A DNA stretch of 22,800 bases from Bacillota bacterium. Lineage in GTDB: Bacteria; Bacillota; Clostridia; Clostridiales; Clostridiaceae. Shown here in pieces: positions 13,775-20,875 of the stretch. The notes below the pieces were generated by a model. That model searched no databases. It was not told where the DNA came from and saw nothing but the letters and a program-made list of their open reading frames with translations. Made by a program: the position numbers and the translations under genes. Every line of letters starts with the position of its first letter. The first letter of the stretch is position 1. The stretch spans positions 1-22,800 of the forward strand of contig JAEZKY010000373.1 of the NCBI GenBank assembly GCA_023435985.1, given 5' to 3'.

Positions 13775-14920
13775 TTGAATATAAAAATATTAATCTTAGC
13801 AATTGCATGCTTTGTTGTTGGCACAGTAGAAATGGTGATTGCTGGTTTGCTAGGTATGATTAGTACAGATCTACATGTTTCTTTAGGAGTTGCAGGTCAA
13901 CTAATTTCAGTTTATTCCTTTATATTTGCTATAGGAGGACCAATATTAAGTGCATTAACATCTAAAGTAGAGCGGCGCAAATTATTAGCTTCTGCTATGT
14001 TAATTTTCTTTATAGGAAATATTTTATCAATTTTAAGCACAAACTTTACATTACTATTATTATCAAGAGTAATTTTAGCAGCGAGTTGTTCACTGATTGT
14101 AGTTATTTCTGTTACAATTGCTGCTAATATTGTCGCTCCAGAACTAAGAGGACGTGCTATTGGTATTATTTTTTCGGGAATTATTGCATCTTTGGTATTA
14201 GGAGTTCCGCTTGGTACATTGATTGCCTCGCGCTGGGGATGGAGAATGACATTTGTTCTAATCGCTGTACTTACTTTGATATCATTTGCATGTATTCTTA
14301 GATTTCTTCCTAAGATACCAGCACAAAAAACAAGACCCTTGCAGGAACAAATTAGAAGTTTAAAGAACAAAAAAATAATTTCTGCACATTTTATTTCCAT
14401 TTTCCAAATGATTGGCCAATTTACAGTATATGCCTATATTACGCCTTTTCTTCATGATACAATGGGATTATCAACTGGTATGATTAGTGTTGTTTTATTA
14501 GTTTATGGCTTGGCAGGTACAACTGGAGGCTGGATTGGTGGATCTTTATCAGATAAGTTAGGTGAAGCTAAGACGATTTATATATCACTTATAATACATG
14601 CAGCTGCTTTATTTTTGTTACCTTATGCGTCACACTCAATATACAGCCTACTAATCCTAGTGCTCTTTTGGTGTACCGTTAATATGGCAGCAACACCAGC
14701 TATTCAAAACTATCTAATAAAAACGACACCTGAAACCTCTAATATCCAATTAAGTCTAAATACATCATCTTTACATATAGGAGTTGCTGTGGGTTCGGTA
14801 GTTGGAGGTATATTAATAAATCATTTTTCCATCACTTCTAACACATGGGTAGGAGCATTAATAATTTTGTTTGGTCTATTTTCTGCAATCTACTCATTTA
14901 AATGTTCTCAAAAAAATTAA
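13775..14920 (+). CDS. MFS drug-efflux-type transporter (DHA1, 12 TM)
   Basis: This is an inner-membrane proton-coupled transporter of the major facilitator superfamily, AraJ/YdhP-like DHA1 group, probably exporting drugs or small metabolites. The 381 residues fit twelve helices. Helix 1 carries ACFVVGTVEMVIAGLLGMI. The motif-A loop between helices 2 and 3 is GPILSALTSKVERRKLL. Motif C-like VLGVPLGTLIASRWGWR lies in helix 5, and the second-half motif GGWIGGSLSDKLGEAK is between helices 8 and 9. The upstream in-frame GTG 13766 touches the AAGGAG site (13759-13764), so TTG 13775 with 10-base spacing is preferred. The substrate is unknown. It is flanked by an AraC gene and a TetR gene, either of which may regulate it, and preceded by an elaborate leader. 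Confidence 0.9.
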   Translation: MNIKILILAIACFVVGTVEMVIAGLLGMISTDLHVSLGVAGQLISVYSFIFAIGGPILSALTSKVERRKLLASAMLIFFIGNILSILSTNFTLLLLSRVILAASCSLIVVISVTIAANIVAPELRGRAIGIIFSGIIASLVLGVPLGTLIASRWGWRMTFVLIAVLTLISFACILRFLPKIPAQKTRPLQEQIRSLKNKKIISAHFISIFQMIGQFTVYAYITPFLHDTMGLSTGMISVVLLVYGLAGTTGGWIGGSLSDKLGEAKTIYISLIIHAAALFLLPYASHSIYSLLILVLFWCTVNMAATPAIQNYLIKTTPETSNIQLSLNTSSLHIGVAVGSVVGGILINHFSITSNTWVGALIILFGLFSAIYSFKCSQKN

Positions 14921-14924
14921 AATC

Positions 14925-14978
14925 ATCTATTTACTTCTTAGTTAAAACATACTTTTTCTAATGTTTAAGAAGATAGAT
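14925..14978 (+). terminator. Imperfect hairpin after the MFS gene
   Basis: ATCTAT and CTTCTT...AAACAT pair with ATGTTT, AAGAAG and ATAGAT, with bulges on the 5' side. The loop includes ACTTTTTCTA. There is no U tract after it; it probably helps end or stabilise the MFS transcript. Confidence 0.4.
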
Positions 14979-15038
14979 AAATTGCTTTATATATATATTA
15001 GAAGTTATAAGATAGAAGAAATTAACTTTCTTGCATGT

Positions 15039-15066
15039 AAAAGAACACTATTTGATAGTGCTCTTT
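15039..15066. terminator. Bidirectional terminator between MFS and TetR genes
   Basis: AAAAGAACACTAT pairs with ATAGTGCTCTTTT with one mismatch across TTG-type loop bases. A-rich and T-rich flanks give U runs in both directions. It touches the TetR stop at 15067. Confidence 0.7.
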
Positions 15067-15648
15067 TCATCCTTTTAAAGTATTCATACCGGTAAAAACA
15101 AATCCAATAATCTCAGAAATTAGAAGTTCTTGAGGTATTGGTCTCTTTTGAACCTCCCATTTGTAAATTACATTATAAATAGAAGTGCTCATCATTGTTG
15201 CAACTAATTGGGCTCGTATTTTTTCATTTTCAGCTAATTCAGTGTCTTTTATTAGCAATGCATAAATCGTAGAATATAGCTCACAAACTATTTTATCTCC
15301 TATTAAAGGTAAAATAGAGTCAAAACCGCATTTGCAGATGTTTTTTACCATTTCAAAGTACTCACAAACGCAAAGAATGAGGATTCGTATAGTATTCTCA
15401 TTTAGATGCATCTCGCTCTGTAGCTTATTAGAAAAGATCTCAGAGAATTTCTCTACTATGACGGTGTCCAGTAGTGCATATTTATCTGTAAAATGTGCAT
15501 AGAAGGTTGCACGGTTTATGGTGGCTGCGGTAGTAATATCCTTGACTGTAATGGAGTCAAAGCCTTTTTTAGTAACTAGTGAAATAAAAGCATTGATAAT
15601 AAGATCACGGGTTCTTTTTACTCTAGGATTATTTATATTTACTGACAT
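15067..15648 (-). CDS. TetR/AcrR-family repressor
   Basis: This cytoplasmic ligand-responsive repressor has 193 residues, typical length. The HTH lies in residues ~10-57: RTRDLIINAFISLVTKKGF, then ITVKDITTAATINRATFYAH and FTDKYALLD. The remainder is the helical ligand-binding/dimer domain, ending in a segment like that of the DhaS/TetR_C_7 group (KWEVQKRPIPQELLISEIIG). GAGGT lies 6 bases before the ATG. It is divergent from the Cys-rich protein/nitroreductase operon. The shared intergenic region has a near-consensus promoter flanked by repeated GTGTTGCTT, so the repressor probably controls that operon and itself. Its 3' end converges on the MFS gene. Confidence 0.9.
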   Translation of the reverse strand: MSVNINNPRVKRTRDLIINAFISLVTKKGFDSITVKDITTAATINRATFYAHFTDKYALLDTVIVEKFSEIFSNKLQSEMHLNENTIRILILCVCEYFEMVKNICKCGFDSILPLIGDKIVCELYSTIYALLIKDTELAENEKIRAQLVATMMSTSIYNVIYKWEVQKRPIPQELLISEIIGFVFTGMNTLKG

Positions 15649-15697
15649 ATCATTACCTCATTTAAAAGAATTTTAGTTAAACTCATACTTAAGATTT

Positions 15698-15717
15698 AGT
15701 GTTATGCAAGCAACACT
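15698..15717. promoter_or_regulatory. Candidate TetR operator O1
   Basis: AGTGTT-8 bases-AACACT is a perfect 6-bp inverted repeat containing GTGTTGCTT on the minus strand. It lies 50 bases upstream of the TetR start and 17 bases upstream of the divergent -35. Confidence 0.45.
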
Positions 15718-15733
15718 TTATCAAATTTGTTGG

Positions 15734-15784
15734 TTGAAAAATATATAAGCTAATTTTATAATCATTATAAGCAACACGAGTTGT
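15734..15784 (+). promoter_or_regulatory. Promoter of the Cys-rich/nitroreductase operon with operator O2
   Basis: TTGAAA (15734-15739), a 17-base spacer and TATAAT (15757-15762) form a near-consensus promoter. At the expected transcription start lies AAGCAACAC (15769-15777), the same word as in O1. It is followed by GTTG, forming CAAC-ACGA-GTTG (15772-15783). A repressor bound here would block initiation. Confidence 0.65.
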
Positions 15785-15846
15785 TTTTGCAATATAGGTT
15801 GCTAGAATAATTGTTTGAAATAAATATTTATTACTAGGAGGTAAAT

Positions 15847-16026
15847 ATGTCAACTATAAATCCGAACTGTAAATGTATAAATAAAAGCTGTAAAAATCAT
15901 GGTAATTGTAAAGCCTGTCGAGAGTATCACAAATCACAATCATATCTTAATCAAACATATTGTCAGGCTGGTGCAGTTAAATTCATAACTAAAGGATTAA
16001 TATCTAAGTTAAAGTTACATTCTTAG
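15847..16026 (+). CDS. Small Cys-rich protein (59 aa)
   Basis: An excellent AGGAGG site precedes ATG by about 7 bases; the frame ends TAG. The 59 residues begin MSTINPNCKC and carry CKNHGNCKACREYH. This is the pattern of a common small clostridial Cys-rich family (C-x-C, then C..HG.C..C..YH, then a further Cys) that probably binds Zn2+ or an iron-sulfur cluster. Here the last Cys is at 39, and about 20 extra residues form a basic amphipathic tail (KFITKGLISKLKLHS). It is first in the operon with the nitroreductase 63 bases downstream, behind a promoter overlapped by a candidate TetR operator. Its role is unknown; a redox or metal-handling accessory to the nitroreductase is an inference. Confidence 0.75.
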   Translation: MSTINPNCKCINKSCKNHGNCKACREYHKSQSYLNQTYCQAGAVKFITKGLISKLKLHS

Positions 16027-16089
16027 CAGGTAACCCAGTAATTCAACTGCGGATTTACTATAAAATAAAAAGGGTGGGAGTGTTGAAAT

Positions 16090-16932
16090 ATGAATTTAGA
16101 TAATCCGATTTTCAAGAAGCCAATTATAGAGATTATAAAATCAAGAACATCTATCAGGTCATATAATGGAGTGGCTTTGGACAAAACAATAGGCGATAGC
16201 ATAATAAATGTTATAAATCAGGTTAAAGCACCTTTTGGCACAAATATACGAGTTAAGCTGATAAACTCTAAAGATTCAGATTTAAAGCTTGGAACCTATG
16301 GTGTTATAAAAGGAACTTCTACCTTCATAGTCTCATCAATTTTAAAATCAGATAATGCATTAGTTGATTTAGGATATTCATTGGAAAGAGCAGTATTGTA
16401 TGCAACTGATTTAAATTTGGGTACATGTTGGCTAGGTGGTACCTTTAATAAAGGTCAATTTGCAGAGGTTATGGAGCTTAAAGATAATGAAATCCTTCCA
16501 ATAGTTATACCTGTGGGGTATCCTAGTGAAGCAAGAAGAGGCATGGATACTTTCGTTAGGTTTATGGTAGGTTCTAAAAATAGAAAAGCCTGGTCTAAAC
16601 TATTCTTTGATGTAGATTTCAATACACCTTTAAAGGAGCTGGAAAGCTTAGAGTATTTTATTCCCATTCAAATGGTAAGGCTTGCACCTTCAGCAGCAAA
16701 CAAGCAACCTTGGAGAATAATTAAAAGTTCTAATTCATACGATTTCTATTTAGAACAAAGTAAAGACTCAAAAAGTGATAGTTATAATGATATGCACAAA
16801 ATAGATATGGGCATAGCTATGTGTCATTTTGAGTTAACGTCATCAGAATTAGGGTTAGAGGGGCATTGGGAGAAACTACAACTTTCCTCTCAAGATAATA
16901 AAAAATATATTATTTCTTGGGTTAGAAAATAG
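16090..16932 (+). CDS. FMN nitroreductase, TM1586-like
   Basis: This flavin-dependent oxidoreductase of the nitroreductase fold (putative TM1586-like group, PF14512) has 280 residues. Members use FMN and NAD(P)H to reduce nitro compounds, quinones or related substrates; the natural substrate is unknown. The N-terminal half has the phosphate-binding IKSRTSIRSYNG. The middle has LGYSLERAVLYATDLNLGTCWLGG (the family's LG..CENL-like helix) and PIVIPVGYPSE. The C-terminal repeat of the half-domain carries RLAPSAANKQPWR, the second FMN loop, and ends DMGIAMCHFELTS...GHWEK. A GGGAG ribosome site precedes the ATG. It is second in the operon after the Cys-rich protein and divergent from TetR, so it is probably induced by a xenobiotic. 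A terminator follows 100 bases downstream. Confidence 0.88.
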   Translation: MNLDNPIFKKPIIEIIKSRTSIRSYNGVALDKTIGDSIINVINQVKAPFGTNIRVKLINSKDSDLKLGTYGVIKGTSTFIVSSILKSDNALVDLGYSLERAVLYATDLNLGTCWLGGTFNKGQFAEVMELKDNEILPIVIPVGYPSEARRGMDTFVRFMVGSKNRKAWSKLFFDVDFNTPLKELESLEYFIPIQMVRLAPSAANKQPWRIIKSSNSYDFYLEQSKDSKSDSYNDMHKIDMGIAMCHFELTSSELGLEGHWEKLQLSSQDNKKYIISWVRK

Positions 16933-17031
16933 GGAAGGAAATTGGCTTGACGGAGTTCAAGTCCCTAAGTGTATCTAATTATATCATTAAAAATTGATTT
17001 AAGGGTATTTTTAGATATGAAAACAATTGAC

Positions 17032-17063
17032 ATCCTCTCCAGTAAAATGGAGAGGATTTTTTA
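17032..17063 (+). terminator. Rho-independent terminator
   Basis: ATCCTCTCC / GGAGAGGAT is a perfect 9-bp stem with an 8-base loop, followed by TTTTTTAT. It ends the nitroreductase operon. Confidence 0.92.
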
Positions 17064-17197
17064 TGCTTTTACTATTATTAACTTAATAAAGATTTTAATA
17101 TAATTCCTAATAAATTGTATATATGGTTTAGGGAAAAAATATATATTGATATTGTTCAATAAGAGAAAATTTATAAAATATAAGGAGTTAAAATTTA

Positions 17198-18109
17198 ATT
17201 AATATAAAGATTAATGAATATTCCATTCCGACCTTTCAATCAGGTCCATATGGAATTACTGCAGGTATTGATGAAGCACTATGGTTTACGGAAAATAAAG
17301 CGAATAAGATAGGAAGAATTACTGTAAAAGGTGAAATAGAAGAATACCTTGTTCCATCACAGGATGCTGGACTTTCTATTATAGTCTCTGGAGCAAATGG
17401 AGACTTATGGTTTACAGAATATAAGGCTAATAAAGTAGGGAAAATTACAATAAAAGGTGAAATTGAGGAATATAGTATCCCAACTGCTGATTCAGGACCT
17501 TTTGGAATAACTGAAGGACCTGATGGAGCAATATGGTTTACAGAACTTACAGGGAATAAGATAGGTAGAATTTCAAATTTAGGAGAGATTATAGAATATA
17601 AATTACCTAATGATAGTTCATATCCCTCTTCTATAGCATGCGGCAGTGATGGTGCACTTTGGTTTACAGAGAATCAAGGCAATAAAATTGGTAAAATTAC
17701 TATGCTCGGAGAGATTACTGAATATGTTATACCTACAATAGGTTCAGGGCCAGTAGGAATCGCAAATGGACCTGATGGTGCAGTGTGGTTTGTAGAACTA
17801 AACGGAAATAAAATAGGTAGAATTACAACAGAAGGAATTATTAATGAATATGATTTAAAAACTGTAAATGACAGACCACATGCAATTATTACTGGTAGTG
17901 ATGGCGCACTTTGGTTTACTCAATGGGGAAACAATCAAATAGGCAGAATTACAACAAGTGGAGAGATTATTGAATATGAAATTCCTACAGCAAATTCAGA
18001 ACCTCATGGCATAGTAGTAGGACCAGATAAAGCCATTTGGTTTGCTGAGGAATGTAATAAAATAGGTCAATTAATACTTGAAAAGGATATATTATATTAT
18101 TATGTATAA
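17198..18109 (+). CDS. vgb: Virginiamycin B (streptogramin B) lyase, AUU start
   Basis: Vgb linearises type B streptogramins by a Mg2+-dependent elimination at the ester bond. The 303-residue frame has seven beta-propeller blades, each with (A)LWFTENxxNKIGRIT. The frame is closed upstream by TAA at 17189. A perfect AAGGAG (17182-17187) lies 10 bases before ATT 17198. No ATG, GTG, TTG or CTG occurs in frame until ATG 17702 (codon 169), which would lose four blades. Counting ATT 17198 as codon 1 puts Tyr at 18, His at 228, Glu at 268, His at 270 and Glu at 284, the active-site numbers I recall for staphylococcal Vgb. So the body looks complete and functional, and AUU stands where the start should be. 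It may be translated weakly from AUU or be a silenced allele. Confidence 0.8.
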   Translation: MNIKINEYSIPTFQSGPYGITAGIDEALWFTENKANKIGRITVKGEIEEYLVPSQDAGLSIIVSGANGDLWFTEYKANKVGKITIKGEIEEYSIPTADSGPFGITEGPDGAIWFTELTGNKIGRISNLGEIIEYKLPNDSSYPSSIACGSDGALWFTENQGNKIGKITMLGEITEYVIPTIGSGPVGIANGPDGAVWFVELNGNKIGRITTEGIINEYDLKTVNDRPHAIITGSDGALWFTQWGNNQIGRITTSGEIIEYEIPTANSEPHGIVVGPDKAIWFAEECNKIGQLILEKDILYYYV

Positions 18110-18132
18110 TAGTAATGATTCAAAAGTAAAAT

Positions 18133-18156
18133 GGCTTACTATTATAATGGTAAGCC
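18133..18156 (+). terminator. Short hairpin after vgb
   Basis: GGCTTAC / GTAAGCC is a perfect 7-bp stem with a 10-base loop, 24 bases after the stop. There is no U tract, so a terminator role is uncertain. Confidence 0.4.
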
Positions 18157-18216
18157 TGAACTTGGAAGTAATCTTTATTATAATAGGTAAACAACACTGC
18201 ATCCTAAATTATTTAA

Positions 18217-18534
18217 ACTGTATTAAATTATAAGAGTTTATTACTTATTTGGTGCAAATATTTTGATAATAACTATTTATTCTTTTTGACGATGTTAGCA
18301 AGTAAAGGTGCCCCTTATTTTAGAAATCACTTCATTGATTTAGTTACTTATAAATTAGAGGATGAAGTAAATGTTACAGAAGGAGTAAATTCAGGATTAA
18401 GGAAAGATGCTGTCAAGCAATTTCTTGGGCAAGCTATAGTAGGATTGATAGAATGGTGGTTTATAAATGGAATGCCTTTTTCTCCTGATGTCTTGGCAGA
18501 ACATTTAGGAGAATTGATAGAGAGAAATCTGTAA
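18217..18534 (+). pseudogene. TetR-family regulator fragment (C-terminal half only)
   Basis: The open frame from 18217 (after a TAA) to TAA 18534 encodes ~105 residues matching the C-terminal domain of the DhaS/TetR_C_7 type. It reads KYFDNNYLFFLTMLASKGAP, then PYFRNHFIDLV and, near the end, GLIEWWFINGMPFSPD and LAEHLGELI. The DNA-binding HTH (about 80 residues) is absent. No start codon has a ribosome site; the first TTG or ATG (18286, 18292) lies inside the domain. I could not find the missing half in another frame between vgb and 18217. It is a decayed regulator, perhaps once paired with a neighbour. The homologous intact domain occurs in the TetR genes at 15067 and 20876. Confidence 0.75.
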
Positions 18535-18790
18535 TCATTAATTTAGACTGATTCAAATCTATTTAATTATAGATAGGAAATATTAAAGGAGGTTTAGAAT
18601 AATTAATAGTGAACTGTACCATAAGTAAATGAGGTTTTTTGAAAAATTTATCAAGAATGCTAAAAACATTATTGAATCGTTTCTAGTAATGTGACACGTA
18701 GAGGCGGTAATTTTGATGACGAATAGTGGTTCTAAAGTCAAGTGAGACAGGTAAGCCACAATATGTAGTGATTTTAAAGTGAAAAATGAG
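18535..18790 (+). other. Intergenic remnant zone with an orphan SD
   Basis: There is no complete gene. A strong AAAGGAGG (18587-18594) precedes a seven-codon frame from GTG 18609 (16-base spacing). Its TGA overlaps the ATG of a 21-codon frame (18629-18694, MRFFEKFIKNAKNIIESF) that looks protein-like but stops early. Further on, codons for SSETGKPQYVVILK appear in another frame. I read this as debris of a lost gene, with low confidence. Confidence 0.3.
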
Positions 18791-18834
18791 AAAAAATCGG
18801 GACTGAAAAATGCGTTTTTCAGCCCGATTTTTTT
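18791..18834. terminator. Strong bidirectional terminator
   Basis: AAAAAATCGGG and CTGAAAAA pair with TTTTTCAG and CCCGATTTTTT around the tetraloop TGCG, with one bulged A (18802). The stem is 19 bp and gives U runs on both strands. On the minus strand it ends the CruF-like gene 115 bases after its stop. Confidence 0.9.
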
Positions 18835-18948
18835 GCCCTGTTTATAGATGACATCCGAGATTTTCATTGGTTTCTAATTAATGCCTCAATGGAATAAGAC
18901 GGTATAAAATTCTATTGTGCGAATATTTATCTAACTTGTTGGGGCACT

Positions 18949-19917
18949 TCATTTCTTGAGAATAACTTTTTTACTCAAAATATGAATTCCAATCCAGCAT
19001 AGCAATAATAACACCTGTGCCAGAACAACAAGCCATAGTACCTGCATGTATCCACCTATAATGCAAAATATGGTATTAACCAGTGGAAAACCCAGGAATG
19101 TAAACATGATAGGAAAATCGTTTTTGTAATCCATAGAACTAATGACCTTACGATCCCAGAACTTGGTTAAGGTTAACACTAAAATTCCCACTGAAATTAT
19201 AGTAAGTGCAATCAACATTACCCATTGCATATTAGAAGTTCTTGGGAAAAATGGTGCCATATAATTAAAGAAATTGGATAAAGGTGAAACCAAACAAACT
19301 ACAGAAAGAATGGAAGCCAAAAACGGATATATGTAGCCAATTAGTGTACTATAGCCTTTCTTTTTATGCCACCATTCACCGATTAAAATAAATGCAGTCC
19401 AGTATCCGGCTATATAGATCCATCCTGTAAAATTCATGACAGGTTCCCCATATATGACAGGTTCACCAGGGATCGGGAAATAACTCCACCGGCCAATGAT
19501 TCCTTCCGAAGTTTGAAAAATCTGTTTTACTGCGACTGGATCCAGTGAAAAGTCAAAAATCATAGCACTAAGTCCAGTAATGAAGGGTTTAGTCCATGCC
19601 GGTATATTGATCGTCTTCAAAACACGTAAAGTTGAGTAAACGATAAGAAACTCGATAATAGGAACAGTTAATGGTATATTGAATATCATTAGGATACTAT
19701 GCCCATAGGCGTAAAAACCTTCACTTCCCATAAGTCCCATAGATACCGCAACATTTTCAAAGACTGCGGCGTAGAAAAAGACAAAACATATGAATTGCAT
19801 TAATACAATATTTGGACGTTCTTCGTTTTTAAGTATATAGAAGACCATTAATGTTGCGATGATTAGAACTAAAATATCTTGAATAATCCATACAGGTACT
19901 ATAGTTATATTTCCCAT
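18949..19917 (-). CDS. Multi-span membrane protein, carotenoid biosynthesis (CruF-like, PF04240) type
   Basis: This is an integral membrane protein of 322 residues with about eight to nine hydrophobic helices. A central region carries the polar signature of the carotenoid-biosynthesis/CruF family. In order, these are ENVAVSMG with G.YAYG, then P..EFLIVYSTLRVL, FDFSLDPVAVKQ, a GRWSYF segment, and YGEPVMNFTGWIYIAGYW. This matches the family pattern D..LDPVA...W.....Y..P..NF.GW. CruF proteins hydrate carotenoid ends; distant members in non-carotenogenic bacteria are uncharacterised, so the chemistry here is unknown. GGAGGT lies 6 bases before the ATG, behind an excellent promoter with a perfect palindrome in the leader. 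No other carotenoid gene (crtB, crtI) is present. Confidence 0.65.
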   Translation of the reverse strand: MGNITIVPVWIIQDILVLIIATLMVFYILKNEERPNIVLMQFICFVFFYAAVFENVAVSMGLMGSEGFYAYGHSILMIFNIPLTVPIIEFLIVYSTLRVLKTINIPAWTKPFITGLSAMIFDFSLDPVAVKQIFQTSEGIIGRWSYFPIPGEPVIYGEPVMNFTGWIYIAGYWTAFILIGEWWHKKKGYSTLIGYIYPFLASILSVVCLVSPLSNFFNYMAPFFPRTSNMQWVMLIALTIISVGILVLTLTKFWDRKVISSMDYKNDFPIMFTFLGFPLVNTIFCIIGGYMQVLWLVVLAQVLLLLCWIGIHILSKKVILKK

Positions 19918-19946
19918 TGTGTTACCTCCATTTAAAATTATAATTT

Positions 19947-19962
19947 ATTTGAACGTTCAAAT
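19947..19962. promoter_or_regulatory. Perfect 16-bp palindrome, TetR-type operator
   Basis: ATTTGAACGTTCAAAT is fully self-complementary. It lies between the CruF-like gene's -10 and its start, about 12-27 bases after the expected transcription start, a classic repressor position. The TetR at 20876 is the nearest intact candidate. Confidence 0.65.
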
Positions 19963-19980
19963 ATGTTGTATGTTAAATAT

Positions 19981-20009
19981 ATTATAATTATACATTGCTA
20001 CTTAATCAA
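19981..20009 (-). promoter_or_regulatory. Promoter of the CruF-like gene
   Basis: On the minus strand TTGATT (20004-20009), a 17-base spacer and a perfect TATAAT (19981-19986). Confidence 0.8.
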
Positions 20010-20015
20010 CAGGCA

Positions 20016-20038
20016 GTTCGATAACATTACGTTCGATA
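20016..20038. repeat. Direct repeat of GTTCGATA
   Basis: GTTCGATA occurs at 20016-20023 and again at 20031-20038, 15 bases apart, just upstream of the -35 of the CruF-like gene. It could be an activator site or chance. Confidence 0.3.
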
Positions 20039-20284
20039 TCTTACAAATCAGATAAGTGTTGTTCGTTCACTGAATTATTTAGGGAAGGTAAATAAGAACA
20101 ATACAATCATCTTTTAAGGTTAAGGCAAGAAAATATTTTTGGGATTTAAAATTATAGAAAATCTATGTAGTAAATGTGGAATTATTACTGAGATTATGGC
20201 TAATACTTAAAATGAAGAAGATTAAGAATTATAGGGATTCTATACGAAAACTTAACTTATACATCATACGTTAATAGTTGAAGT

Positions 20285-20790
20285 AGAAACCCTATGGATG
20301 ATTGTGAAGATTTCAAAAGATTTTTTAAAGGACTAACAGATAGACCAAGGTTAAAAAGCAGAAGAAGGTCTAAAACATCATTCTATAATGACAATATAAA
20401 ACAAAAAGTCAAAGCCAATATGTTTTTAATTGAAAAAGTGGGTGGATTAGAACAGTCGAACAAATACCAATTGGTGTTAAGTATACGAATCCAAGAGTGA
20501 GTTTTGATGGTAAGTATTGGTATGTATCTGTAGAAAAAGAACTACTAGTAATGGAAATAACAACTGAATCAATAGGCATAGATGTTGGAATTAAAGAACT
20601 AGCTATATGCTCTAATGGAATGACTTTTGAAAATATAAATAAAACACGATTAGTTAAGAAATTAGAAAAAAGATTACGTAGGTTGCAGCGCAAAATATCA
20701 AGAAAATATGAGTTAAATAAAGAAGGGAGGAAGTTTGTCAAAACTAGCAACAGTATAAAACTTGAAAAGCAGATTAGATTACTTCAATGA
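20285..20790 (+). pseudogene. IS200/IS605-family TnpB remnant (frameshifted, truncated)
   Basis: TnpB is the RNA-guided nuclease encoded by IS605-type elements. The first part (from NPMDDCEDFKRFFKG) continues RPRLKSRRRSKTSFYNDN and VLIEKVG-like codons to about 20440. A single-base loss between GTG (20438-20440) and TGG (20443) shifts the frame; WIRTVEQIP then leads into KYTNPRVSFDGKYWYVSV. The RuvC-I motif IGIDVGIKELAICSNG keeps its Asp. The frame ends KLEKQIRLLQ and TGA at 20790, so the bridge helix end, RuvC II/III and zinc finger are lost. The N-terminal ~60 residues are also missing or beyond recognition. No tnpA is seen. It is inactive as protein. Confidence 0.85.
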
Positions 20791-20828
20791 AAGTAGTATA
20801 TTCTTTTAGAATTACAAAATCGGACACA

Positions 20829-20857
20829 TTGAACAGGGAATTAAACAAGTTTTATAA
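20829..20857 (+). promoter_or_regulatory. Promoter of the TetR gene at 20876
   Basis: TTGAAC (20829-20834), a 17-base spacer and TTATAA (20852-20857). The predicted start lies only about 12 bases before the ATG, so the message may be nearly leaderless; no good SD is present. Confidence 0.45.
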
Positions 20858-20875
20858 GGTTTTGGCAACTGTATT

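Noticed and set aside
13912..14400. 162-codon open frame antisense to the MFS gene
   Set aside because: It lies entirely within the transporter, has no SD, and the MFS frame carries all family motifs.
17702..18109. A short Vgb-like protein starting at ATG 17702
   Set aside because: It would hold under half of the propeller and has no ribosome site, while the frame is continuous and domain-complete from 17198.
18583..18867. 94-codon minus-strand frame across the 18.6-18.9 kb zone
   Set aside because: It runs straight through the strong bidirectional terminator at 18791-18834 and has no ribosome site.
20163..20214. Codons spelling NLCSKCGIITEIMANT, resembling a TnpB zinc knuckle
   Set aside because: It lies upstream of the TnpB N-terminal remnant, not at its C-terminal end, and only one CxxC pair is present; probably chance.
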